Assembly (NCBI GenBank): GCA_030146155.1
Contig: JASLCF010000148.1
Location: forward strand, 1-5,242
Direction of reading: 5' to 3'
Source of the DNA: Savagea sp.
GTDB lineage: Bacteria > Bacillota > Bacilli > Bacillales_A > Planococcaceae
Length of the DNA stretch: 5,242 nucleotides
Shown here: positions 1 through 5,242 of the stretch, one piece after another
Layout of the letters: each line of letters begins with the position of its first letter
Numbering within the stretch: the stretch's first letter is position 1
Position numbers and translations under genes: made by a program
Notes under the pieces: generated by a model
Databases searched by the model: none
Told to the model about the DNA's origin: nothing
The model's input: the letters and a program-made list of their open reading frames with translations, nothing else

Positions 1-60
1 CTTCCGGGTTTTTCCGCGCATGCTATTCCCGCGGGAGTTGCCGCCTTGCACTCCAATCAA
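1..60 (-). repeat. 5' fragment of a Bacillaceae-type intergenic repeat, cut by the left edge
   Basis: Read on the minus strand, this stretch begins TTGATTGGAG, continues with a GGCGGCAACTCC-like block and then CCCGCGGGAATAGC. It is far more GC-rich than the AT-rich DNA beside it. From memory, this matches the start of a repeat found in many copies between genes in Bacillus and relatives, whose usual form starts TTGATTGGAGCGGAAGGCG and continues with CTCCTGCGGGAAAAGC. The palindrome CCCGCGGG sits at 28-35. Only the 5' part is visible; the rest would lie left of the window. The family identity is recalled, not computed, and the function of such repeats is not established. Confidence 0.6.
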
Positions 61-197
61 CTCAGTAGTAGTTTTGAGAGAGCATTCTTATAAAAATAAT
101 ATTGTCACTCCTTTAGTGGGTTTCGCAAACTTCACTATACAACAGGAGAGCCTTTTTTCAATTTTTTTAGAAAATTTCTATCACAATTTCCACGCTT
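61..197. other. AT-rich spacer without a recognisable gene
   Basis: This AT-rich stretch lies between the two repeat pieces. An open frame from 20 to 304 crosses it, but its start has no Shine-Dalgarno, its first third is repeat sequence and its translation resembles no family I know. I see no RNA gene, no clear terminator hairpin and no promoter that I would defend. Confidence 0.5.
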
Positions 198-375
198 TTG
201 AGGAGTCTCCAATTCATTATTGCGGGAACAGCACCATCGGAAACCCCATAGGAACACTCTATACAACGGGGAAGTCTAACCTATCCTGTGCAACAACTAG
301 ATAACCTACTTCCTGTAATTCCTGTTTGGAGATGTTCCCGCAGAAAGCATAAAATCGTGGAGCGTGAATCAAAGG
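198..375 (+). repeat. Decayed copy of the same intergenic repeat, apparently split by an insert
   Basis: Read on the plus strand, several blocks occur in the order expected for a complete copy of the Bacillaceae repeat. They are TTGAGGAGT (198-206), TGCGGGAACAGCAC (221-234), GAAACCCCATAGGAAC (about 240-255), a CGGGGAAGTCTAACC block (267-281), TTCCCGCAGAAAGC (335-348) and TGGAGCGTGAATCAA (358-372). The recalled standard form has CTGCGGGAACAGCAC, GACCCCGCAGGAAC, CGAGGAGGCT, CCCGCGGAAAGC and TGGAGCGGAAATCAAC in that order. About 50 bases (roughly 282-334) between the fourth and fifth blocks have no counterpart in it. Many of the bases that would pair in the usual stems are changed, so the copy looks old and no longer able to fold well. 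The assignment rests on ordered partial matches made by eye. Confidence 0.45.
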
Positions 376-439
376 GATACGACAGACTGACTATTTTTTT
401 ACCCACAAACATTTTACACATACTTGAAAGGCGGACATT
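376..439 (+). promoter_or_regulatory. Leader of the SulP gene with ribosome binding site
   Basis: This short leader carries a clear Shine-Dalgarno, GAAAGGCGG at 426-434, five bases before the ATG at 440. A T-run at 393-399 is not preceded by a convincing stem. No strong sigma-A promoter is visible here. The best pair I find starts inside the decayed repeat (TTGGAG 326-331, 18 bases, TAAAAT 350-355), and its -35 box is poor. The transcription start of the SulP unit is therefore uncertain. Confidence 0.35.
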
Positions 440-1867
440 ATGAACAATATTCAACAACAATGGTTTGGCAATATTCGAGGAGACGTATTAGCCGGTCTTG
501 TCGTCGGACTCGCTTTGATTCCTGAATCTTTAGCTTTTGCATTTATTTTAGGAGTAGACCCTCGCGTCGCTTTATACGCTTCTTTTCTCATTGCTGTCAT
601 CACTTCTTTTGTAGGAGGAAGACCCGGATTAATCTCTGCGGCTACTGGTGCGATGGCATTAGTACTCGTCTCACTCGTTGCAAATCACGGTATAGAGTAC
701 ATGCTAGCAGCCACTATTTTAACAGGGATTATTCAATGGCTCCTTGGGACGCTAGGTATTGCAAATTACATGCGTTTTATTCCAAATGCTGTGATGCTCG
801 GATTTGTCAACGCACTCGGCATTTTAATTTTCTTATCTCAGCTGCCTTATCTCATGGGTGGTTCTGCCATGACTTACACTTTTGCATTCGTCACACTAGC
901 ACTCATTTATTTGATTCCTAAAAGAATCACGACCATCCCTGCTCCTTTAATAGCGATTGTCATCATGTCTATAGTTGCAGTTTGGAGTGGCGTTCCTTTA
1001 CAAGTCATTGGTGATTTAGGACAAATGCCAACACAGTTGCCACATTTCTTGATTCCTGAAGTTCCTTTTACATTGGAAACATTCCGTATTATTTTGCCTT
1101 ACTCTCTTGCCTTAGCTGTTGTCGGTTTACTAGAAACGCTTTTATCTTCACAAGTAGTAGATGATTTAACCGATACGACAAGCGATAAAAAACGCGAAGC
1201 ACGTGGACAAGGGATTGCAAATCTAATCACTGGATTTTTCGGTGGCATGGCAGGTTGTGCATTGATCGGCCAATCCATCATTAATATTCAATCAGGCGGA
1301 CGAGGAAGACTTTCTACATTAACAGCAGGCGTATTTTTAATGCTTCTCATCGTCTTCTTAGGAGATTGGGTTGCACAAATTCCAATGCCCGTATTAGTCG
1401 GAGTAATGATAATGGTCAGCTTTACAACGTTCAATTGGCAATCCTTCCGTTTTCTGAAACAAGCTCCTCTTACAGAATCAATCGTCATGCTGTTAACAGT
1501 CGGGATTATTTTAATTACTCATAATTTAGCCATTGGAGTGGTTGTTGGTGTCATTGTCAGCTCACTCGTATTTGTGGCTAATATTTCTAAATTGACCATT
1601 CGAGAAGAGGAGAACGAATTCTTTATTGAAGGTCCACTTTTCTTTGCTTCGACCACCTCTTTTTTAACTTATTTCCAACAAAAAGAGATGCCGAAACAGA
1701 TTATTCTCAATTTTGAAGAGAGTCAATTATGGGATGAATCAGCCATTGGTGCTCTCTTGAAAATAATAAATCAATGGGAACAGCAAGGAATGCATGTAGA
1801 GTTAAAAGGATTGAATCACACGAGCCAACAACTCTATCACAAATTTGTAAAAGGAGGCACAACTTGA
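440..1867 (+). CDS. SulP-family anion transporter with C-terminal STAS domain
   Basis: This is a predicted inner-membrane anion transporter of the SulP (SLC26) family, 475 residues. The N-terminal part reads GDVLAGLVVGLALIPESLA, the hallmark first helix of the family. It is followed by the GGRPGLISAATGAMAL stretch (residues 59-74), which replaces the substrate-site region usually written as SGPTGA. Many hydrophobic segments follow to about residue 381. The conserved core around 231-290 contains LETLLSSQVVDD and a GGMAGCALIGQS stretch. Residues about 385-472 form a short STAS domain with the typical DESAIGALL segment (432-440). SulP members move sulfate, bicarbonate or other anions, with H+ or Na+ coupling in some. 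The substrate cannot be read from this sequence; the GGRPG...ATGA variant and the Usp partner make bicarbonate or a broad anion role possible, by inference only. The length is slightly short for the family but complete. The start is fixed by GAAAGGCGG. The TGA overlaps the ATG of the next gene by one base. Confidence 0.9.
   Translation: MNNIQQQWFGNIRGDVLAGLVVGLALIPESLAFAFILGVDPRVALYASFLIAVITSFVGGRPGLISAATGAMALVLVSLVANHGIEYMLAATILTGIIQWLLGTLGIANYMRFIPNAVMLGFVNALGILIFLSQLPYLMGGSAMTYTFAFVTLALIYLIPKRITTIPAPLIAIVIMSIVAVWSGVPLQVIGDLGQMPTQLPHFLIPEVPFTLETFRIILPYSLALAVVGLLETLLSSQVVDDLTDTTSDKKREARGQGIANLITGFFGGMAGCALIGQSIINIQSGGRGRLSTLTAGVFLMLLIVFLGDWVAQIPMPVLVGVMIMVSFTTFNWQSFRFLKQAPLTESIVMLLTVGIILITHNLAIGVVVGVIVSSLVFVANISKLTIREEENEFFIEGPLFFASTTSFLTYFQQKEMPKQIILNFEESQLWDESAIGALLKIINQWEQQGMHVELKGLNHTSQQLYHKFVKGGTT
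1849..1857 (+). promoter_or_regulatory. Shine-Dalgarno that fixes the start of the Usp gene
   Basis: AAAAGGAGG lies nine bases before the ATG at 1867, inside the last codons of the SulP gene. The open frame of the Usp gene reaches back to an ATG at 1774. That start would add 31 residues with no resemblance to Usp proteins and has no good ribosome binding site. The site therefore selects the internal ATG, giving the TGATGA overlap and probable translational coupling with SulP. Confidence 0.85.
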
Positions 1868-2280
1868 TGAAGATTGCTATTGCTTACGACGGTTCTACTC
1901 ATGCTAATCGCGCAGTAGAAGTTGCCGTTTCAATGTTTCAACATGTTCCGGATTGCACAGTAGTCCTTCTTCATGTCGTCTCTTTTGAAGAAGTCAAAAC
2001 GCAACGACTCATGCATCCTTCAAAGGAAAGCATTTGGTTAGCGAGGCAAACCATTTTTCAGCCCATAATTCATCTCATACAACAGGCAGGACTCCCCGTT
2101 CAAACTGTTGTATTGAAAGGAAAACCTACTGCCTCCATCTTGCACTATTTGCAGGATAATGACGTGCGACATCTTTTCGTAGGAAGCCATGGTTTAAACA
2201 GTATACAAGAATTCATCATCGGCAGTGTGAGTCATCACCTTCTTCACCATGCGCACTGTCCAGTAACTGTTGTAAAATAA
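1867..2280 (+). CDS. Universal stress protein, UspA family (ATP-binding type)
   Basis: This is a 137-residue single-domain universal stress protein, the normal size for the family. It starts MKIAIAYDGS, the usual first strand plus the D8-G-S loop. It ends with the nucleotide-binding motif G-2x-G-9x-G-S, seen as G106-S-H-G109 and G119-S120, followed by the final strand CPVTVVK. The intact motif places it with the ATP-binding (MJ0577-like) Usp group rather than the non-binding UspA group. Such proteins are cytosolic dimers that act in stress survival or as nucleotide-sensing regulators of partner proteins. The start overlaps the SulP stop by one base, so the two are probably made together. Usp domains occur next to or fused with ion transporters, so a regulatory role on the SulP protein is a reasonable inference but is not shown by the sequence. 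Confidence 0.9.
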   Translation: MKIAIAYDGSTHANRAVEVAVSMFQHVPDCTVVLLHVVSFEEVKTQRLMHPSKESIWLARQTIFQPIIHLIQQAGLPVQTVVLKGKPTASILHYLQDNDVRHLFVGSHGLNSIQEFIIGSVSHHLLHHAHCPVTVVK

Positions 2281-2291
2281 GGAGGTTAAGT

Positions 2292-2486
2292 ATGTTTAAG
2301 AAAAAAGAGCAACCTATCAATCGGTTTATTGTTGTGCATGAAGAACATGTGACAGGCATTGGTTTTGTCTCCATTTTAAAAGATCAAATCACTGGAGTTC
2401 AATATTTACACGTGTCTAATGGAGATGGGAATTCACTCACTCCACTCCTTTCAAGTCCACATTCCCCTACCTCAAACAGCTCATAG
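2292..2486 (+). CDS. Small DUF6440-like protein
   Basis: This 64-residue predicted soluble protein has no signal peptide or membrane segment. The central part, RFIVVHEEHVTGIGFVSILKD followed by TGVQYLHVSNGDGNSLTPLL (from about residue 33 to 53), matches my memory of the DUF6440 pattern: a short beta-rich domain with D-x-x-TGVxYLxVSxGxxxGLTPLLD. That family has no known function. Translation is well supported by AAGGAGG at 2279-2285, which overlaps the Usp stop codon, seven bases before the ATG (2286-2291 plus the start). The C-terminus after LTPLL (SSPHSPTSNSS) is unlike the usual D-x-x-G-x-P ending, and its last four codons form the 5' arm of the terminator hairpin. The tail may be a natural variant or a frameshifted end. 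Identity as a real gene is likely; the family name comes from recall. Confidence 0.7.
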   Translation: MFKKKEQPINRFIVVHEEHVTGIGFVSILKDQITGVQYLHVSNGDGNSLTPLLSSPHSPTSNSS

Positions 2487-2500
2487 TAGCTGTTTTTTTA
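2474..2500 (+). terminator. Rho-independent terminator of the SulP-Usp-DUF6440 unit
   Basis: A perfect 8-bp stem, AAACAGCT (2474-2481) with AGCTGTTT (2488-2495), encloses the 6-base loop CATAGT and runs into an uninterrupted T tract ending at 2499. The stop codon TAG (2484-2486) of the small gene lies in the loop, so coding sequence and terminator overlap. The stem is short and only moderately GC-rich, but the T tract makes the call strong. Confidence 0.85.
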
Positions 2501-2611
2501 TTTATTATAAAATGAGTAATTATACCTACTTATCAGTGCTAAAAATGGAATATTCCTCCCTTAACAGCCTTATTACACTCAATTGAATAGTGATAAATAC
2601 CTTAATTTTAT
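2501..2611. other. AT-rich intergenic DNA
   Basis: No coding sequence or RNA gene is visible. The only structure is a weak imperfect dyad around 2576-2592, CACT and AGTG flanking a 9-base loop that includes the palindrome TCAATTGA (2579-2586). It could be an upstream regulator site or chance in AT-rich DNA. Confidence 0.35.
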
Positions 2612-2659
2612 TTTTAAATTAAATATTATTATTATATAATTTTATATTTATGTTATATT
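2612..2659 (+). promoter_or_regulatory. Probable sigma-A promoter region of the osmoprotectant operon
   Basis: The DNA is almost entirely A and T here. It contains two usable -10 boxes: a perfect TATAAT at 2635-2640 and an extended one, TG-T-TATATT, at 2651-2659. Neither has a good -35: TTTTAA at 2612-2617 lies 17 bases before the first, and ATTATA at 2631-2636 lies 17 bases before the second. The extended -10 with TG would put the start near 2666, immediately before the inverted repeat. Which box is used cannot be decided from sequence. A poor -35 suits a promoter that is activated or salt-induced, but this is inference. Confidence 0.5.
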
Positions 2660-2668
2660 AAAACGAGT

Positions 2669-2695
2669 TAACCGTTTTCAACACTTCAACGGTTA
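2669..2695 (+). promoter_or_regulatory. Perfect inverted repeat, candidate operator or 5'-leader hairpin
   Basis: TAACCGTT (2669-2676) and AACGGTTA (2688-2695) are perfect complements separated by 11 bases. They lie between the predicted promoter and the Shine-Dalgarno at 2705-2710. No T tract follows, so it is not a terminator. The half-site centres are 19 bp apart, roughly two helical turns, which suits a dimeric repressor. In Bacillus, opuC-type operons are repressed by GbsR/OpcR-type MarR-family proteins acting near the promoter. Whether this repeat is such a site is inference. Confidence 0.45.
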
Positions 2696-2716
2696 TCAAA
2701 GAATGGGAGGAACAAC

Positions 2717-3862
2717 ATGATTACTTTTACAAATGTTTCAAAAGTTTATCCAAATGGTTTTGAAGCCGTCCAAACCATTGACTTCACCATCCAAACAGGA
2801 GAATTCATTGTATTAATTGGACCCAGTGGTTCTGGTAAATCCACTACAATGAAAATGATTAATCGCATGATTCCGCATACTTCTGGGGAGATTGAAATTA
2901 ATGGCGAAAATATTCTTTCATATGAAGCTTCGCAATTAAGAAGAAATATCGGTTATGTGATTCAACAAGTAGGCTTATTCCCTCACTACACCATAGAGAA
3001 AAATATCGCCATCGTTCCTCAACTCAAAGGGTGGTCTAAAGAACAACAAAAAGAACGTGTCACCGAGTTATTAACATTAGTTGGTCTTGATCCTGAGACT
3101 TATCGAAATCGTTATCCGAAAGAATTATCTGGTGGGCAACAACAACGCGTAGGCATTGCACGTGCCCTAGCAGCAGACCCTGATATTTTATTGATGGATG
3201 AACCTTTCAGTGCATTGGATCCGATTACGAAAGAGCAATTACAGTCTGAACTGTTGTCGCTGCATCAAAAATTAAAAAAGACGATTGTTTTCGTTACACA
3301 TGATATGGATGAGGCCATTCGTCTGGGTGACCGAATTGCCATTATGAAGGAAGGGCAATTGATTCAATTAGACACACCTGAACAAATTTTACACACCCCC
3401 GCAAATGCATTTGTTGAACAATTTATCGGTGCACACCGCATGTTCCAAAATCCTGAATTAGTGCCTGTCACTCAAATTATGGCTGCAACAGTAGCTACAG
3501 CTTATGCACATCGAACGCTCGCACGTGCACTCACCTTTATTCGACAAAGAAAGATGACCAACTTGTTAATTTTAGATGAACAAGAAGCACTTGCCGGAAT
3601 TGTTTCAGGCCATGACATCGTTCAACAACTGAATGATGTAAAAACAGTCGGTGAACTGGTACAACCTATTGAACATGTACTGCGTGAATCGGCCAGTGCA
3701 AAAGACGCCATTATTATGATGGATGACTCCCCTTTTGGTTTAATTCCTATTTTAAAAGAGGAAACAGATGAAGTCTTAGGTGTAGTGACGAGAGGGTCAT
3801 TATTATCAGCACTTTCTACACCATGGACGGAAGAAGAAACGGAGATGATCAAGGATGAATAA
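2717..3862 (+). CDS. opuCA: Osmoprotectant ABC transporter ATP-binding protein with CBS domains (OpuCA type)
   Basis: This is the cytoplasmic ATPase of a glycine betaine/carnitine/choline importer, 381 residues, the normal length for OpuCA. The ABC domain fills about residues 1-240: Walker A GPSGSGKST at 35-43, Q-loop glutamines at 83-84, signature LSGGQQQR at 137-144, Walker B LLMDEP with D161 and E162, D-loop SALD at 165-168, and H-loop H195. A pair of CBS motifs follows (about 252-308 and 312-370). In OpuA of Lactococcus such CBS domains sense ionic strength or c-di-AMP. The C-terminus is acidic (TEEETEMIKDE), like the anionic tail of OpuA-type sensors. GGGAGG at 2705-2710 sets the start six bases later. 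The gene overlaps the next by 8 bp. The precise substrate cannot be told from the ATPase, so the symbol is by type. Confidence 0.88.
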   Translation: MITFTNVSKVYPNGFEAVQTIDFTIQTGEFIVLIGPSGSGKSTTMKMINRMIPHTSGEIEINGENILSYEASQLRRNIGYVIQQVGLFPHYTIEKNIAIVPQLKGWSKEQQKERVTELLTLVGLDPETYRNRYPKELSGGQQQRVGIARALAADPDILLMDEPFSALDPITKEQLQSELLSLHQKLKKTIVFVTHDMDEAIRLGDRIAIMKEGQLIQLDTPEQILHTPANAFVEQFIGAHRMFQNPELVPVTQIMAATVATAYAHRTLARALTFIRQRKMTNLLILDEQEALAGIVSGHDIVQQLNDVKTVGELVQPIEHVLRESASAKDAIIMMDDSPFGLIPILKEETDEVLGVVTRGSLLSALSTPWTEEETEMIKDE

Positions 3863-4514
3863 TTTATCCATTTGGGAACAACTTATTCAACAAGCACAAT
3901 TTAGGTGGCAAGAGGTATTAGCAGCGACTTCAATTCATATTCAATTGGTCTTTTTCTCCATGCTCATCGCTACTGTTCTTGCCGTTAGTTTAGGAATTTT
4001 TGTCACACGCGTTCCTCGTTTAAAAACGCTGATTTTAGGAGGCACGGGTATTTTACAAACGATTCCGAGCTTAGCCTTACTTGGCTTTATGATTCCTATT
4101 TTTGGAATCGGCGTTAAAACAGCGATTGCTGCACTTTTTTTGTATTCCTTATTGCCGATTATGCGTAACACTTACACTGGCATTACAGGTGTTGACCAGG
4201 CCACAATTGAAGCGGCTAAAGGCATGGGAATGACATCTACGCAAATCTTATTTAAAGTAGAACTACCTTTAGCGTTACCCACCATTATGGCCGGCATTCG
4301 AACCGCAGCCGTGATCAACGTTGGGAATGCCACATTAGCTGCATTTATTGGTGCAGGTGGGCTAGGTGATTTTATCTTTTTAGGCATTACACGAGGAATT
4401 GATGGATTAATTTTACTAGGTGCCATTCCTGCTGCACTCCTAGCACTCGTCATAGAATTTTTATTCGGAAAAATCGAGCAGTTGACGACACCAAAGGGGT
4501 TGCGTGAACATTGA
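3855..4514 (+). CDS. opuCB: Osmoprotectant ABC transporter permease (OpuCB type)
   Basis: This is a 219-residue integral membrane protein that forms part of the translocation channel and docks on the ATPase. Hydrophobic segments at about 27-51, 57-83, 87-108, 143-173 and 182-204 suggest five or six helices. The cytoplasmic EAA coupling loop is clear: EAAKGMGMT begins at residue 119 and the segment ends at ELP (136-138). The IPSLALLGFMIPIFGIG and GAGGLGDFIF stretches are typical of OpuCB/OpuCD and related betaine permeases (ProW family). The length matches OpuCB. The start codon lies inside the last codons of the ATPase gene, with GGAG at 3841-3844 ten bases upstream, and the stop overlaps the next start by one base, so translation is probably coupled throughout. 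OpuCB and OpuCD are similar; position right after the ATPase gene favours OpuCB. Confidence 0.87.
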   Translation: MNNLSIWEQLIQQAQFRWQEVLAATSIHIQLVFFSMLIATVLAVSLGIFVTRVPRLKTLILGGTGILQTIPSLALLGFMIPIFGIGVKTAIAALFLYSLLPIMRNTYTGITGVDQATIEAAKGMGMTSTQILFKVELPLALPTIMAGIRTAAVINVGNATLAAFIGAGGLGDFIFLGITRGIDGLILLGAIPAALLALVIEFLFGKIEQLTTPKGLREH

Positions 4515-5242
4515 TGAAAAAAACAGTCCTACTCGCGAGTCTACTGAGTATGCTTCTCTTTCTCTCAGGCTGTATTTTTATTGAAAAAGAGGGCATTCGC
4601 TTAGGTTCTCGCAACAATACCGAGTCCATTATTTTATCTCATATTATGGGAGAATGGATTGCACACGAAACGGATTTAGAAATCATTTATAAAGAGAATC
4701 TCGGCGGTTCGTCTGTTGTTTGGAATGCAATGACCAATGGACATATTGATATTATTCCAGATTACACGGGAACAATCGTTGTTACTTATTATCATGAAGA
4801 ACCAAGTGATGCTGAAGCTACATTCAAACGCACCCAAGAACTTGTCGCACAGGACGGTATCCGTGCATTCGAACCCTTTGGTTTTAACAATACCTACACA
4901 CTTGCCTTAGACGAAAGTTTGGCAGAATCATTAGATGTTCACACATTCAGTGATATGCAACAACATGCAGGAGATTTGACTTTAGGGGCGGTTTTTGAAT
5001 TCATTGACCGTCCAGACGGTTTACCAGGTTTTGAGAAGGCGTATGATTTATCATTTCAATCAGTGAAAGGCATGGACCACGGGATGATGTATCGTTCAAT
5101 AGATGCGGGTGAAGTCGATGTCATCAACTCTTATACAACGGATGGACAACTTACAATTTATCCCTTACGTGTATTAGAAGATGATTTAAACTATTTCCCA
5201 CCCTACCATGCACTTCCGTTAATTCGTGAAGAAGTGATTGAG
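4514..5242 (+). CDS. opuCC: Osmoprotectant-binding lipoprotein (OpuCC type), partial at the right edge
   Basis: An open frame of 243 codons runs off the window with no stop. It begins MKKTVLLASLLSMLLFLSGC, a lipoprotein signal with lipobox LSGC and acceptor Cys20, so the mature protein should be anchored on the outer face of the membrane. The mature part follows the quaternary-amine binding fold: GIRLGSRNNTES (27-38), LGG then DIIPDYTGT (79-87), FGFNNTYTLAL (122-132), and SYTTDGQL (206-213). Tyr84, Tyr128 and Tyr207 fall in segments that supply ligand-contact residues in OpuCC/OpuBC. The segment FIDRPDGLPGF (163-173) is the form seen in ProX/OsmF-like binding proteins, whereas B. subtilis OpuCC has a different sequence there. 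About 60 residues are probably missing on the right. The ATG overlaps the permease stop (TGATGA). Betaine, carnitine or choline are all possible ligands. Confidence 0.85.
   Translation, partial: MKKTVLLASLLSMLLFLSGCIFIEKEGIRLGSRNNTESIILSHIMGEWIAHETDLEIIYKENLGGSSVVWNAMTNGHIDIIPDYTGTIVVTYYHEEPSDAEATFKRTQELVAQDGIRAFEPFGFNNTYTLALDESLAESLDVHTFSDMQQHAGDLTLGAVFEFIDRPDGLPGFEKAYDLSFQSVKGMDHGMMYRSIDAGEVDVINSYTTDGQLTIYPLRVLEDDLNYFPPYHALPLIREEVIE

Noticed and set aside
20..304. Open frame of 94 codons on the plus strand
   Set aside because: It has no ribosome binding site, starts inside repeat sequence, crosses the AT-rich spacer and the decayed repeat, and resembles no protein family I know.
326..355. 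TTGGAG, 18 bases, TAAAAT as promoter of the SulP unit
   Set aside because: The -35 box matches only half of the consensus and the pair lies within decayed repeat sequence; chance is equally likely, so it is not listed as a promoter.
1..439. Insertion-sequence remnant
   Set aside because: No transposase fragment is readable in any frame and no terminal repeats of a known insertion sequence are visible; the ordered GC-rich blocks fit the non-coding intergenic repeat better.
1099..1488. Minus-strand open frames inside the SulP gene
   Set aside because: They are antisense shadows of a well-supported gene, without ribosome binding sites or recognisable motifs.
1774..1866. Longer start for the universal stress protein
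   Set aside because: The extra 31 residues are out-of-frame reading of the STAS domain, lack Usp similarity and have no good Shine-Dalgarno, while the ATG at 1867 follows AAAAGGAGG and begins the canonical first strand.
2571..2596. Imperfect dyad around TCAATTGA as a second operator
   Set aside because: Only four paired bases flank the loop cleanly, and such dyads are expected by chance in DNA this rich in A and T.
3622..4453. Minus-strand open frames across the ATPase and permease genes
   Set aside because: They lie opposite strongly conserved domains and their translations have low-complexity antisense composition without family motifs.

Overview
The window is low-GC DNA with strong AGGAGG-type ribosome binding sites, tightly packed operons and protein families typical of Firmicutes. 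It most likely comes from a Bacillales organism (Bacillaceae or Planococcaceae-like). That placement rests on gene content, style and a Bacillaceae-type intergenic repeat recognised from memory; I cannot name a genus.

Bases 1-439 hold no convincing gene. They carry what look like two pieces of the same widespread Bacillaceae intergenic repeat. One is a well-preserved 5' fragment on the minus strand, running off the left edge (about 1-60). The other is a heavily decayed copy on the plus strand (about 198-375), apparently split by roughly 50 bases of unrelated sequence. AT-rich DNA lies between them.

Bases 440-2500 are a compact three-gene plus-strand unit: a SulP-family anion transporter with a C-terminal STAS domain, a single-domain universal stress protein with an intact ATP-binding motif, and a 64-residue DUF6440-like protein. 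The first two genes are joined by a TGATGA stop/start overlap. The third starts 11 bases after the second, with its Shine-Dalgarno overlapping the preceding stop. A rho-independent terminator closes the unit, and the last few codons of the small gene lie inside its hairpin.

Bases 2487-2716 are a very AT-rich intergenic region with a probable sigma-A promoter and an 8-bp perfect inverted repeat just downstream of the predicted transcription start. They precede an OpuC-type osmoprotectant ABC importer operon: a CBS-domain ATPase, a membrane permease and a lipoprotein substrate-binding protein cut by the right edge. The three genes overlap end to end (8 bp, then 1 bp). In the usual OpuC order a second permease would follow outside the window.

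Overall, the window juxtaposes an ion-transport/stress unit and a compatible-solute uptake operon. Both fit salt or osmotic adaptation, but the terminator and new promoter argue that they are separately transcribed. I see no clearly undescribed system. The points most worth checking are the decayed repeat pair, the SulP/Usp/DUF6440 gene set, the terminator embedded in a coding sequence, and the inverted repeat ahead of the osmoprotectant operon.
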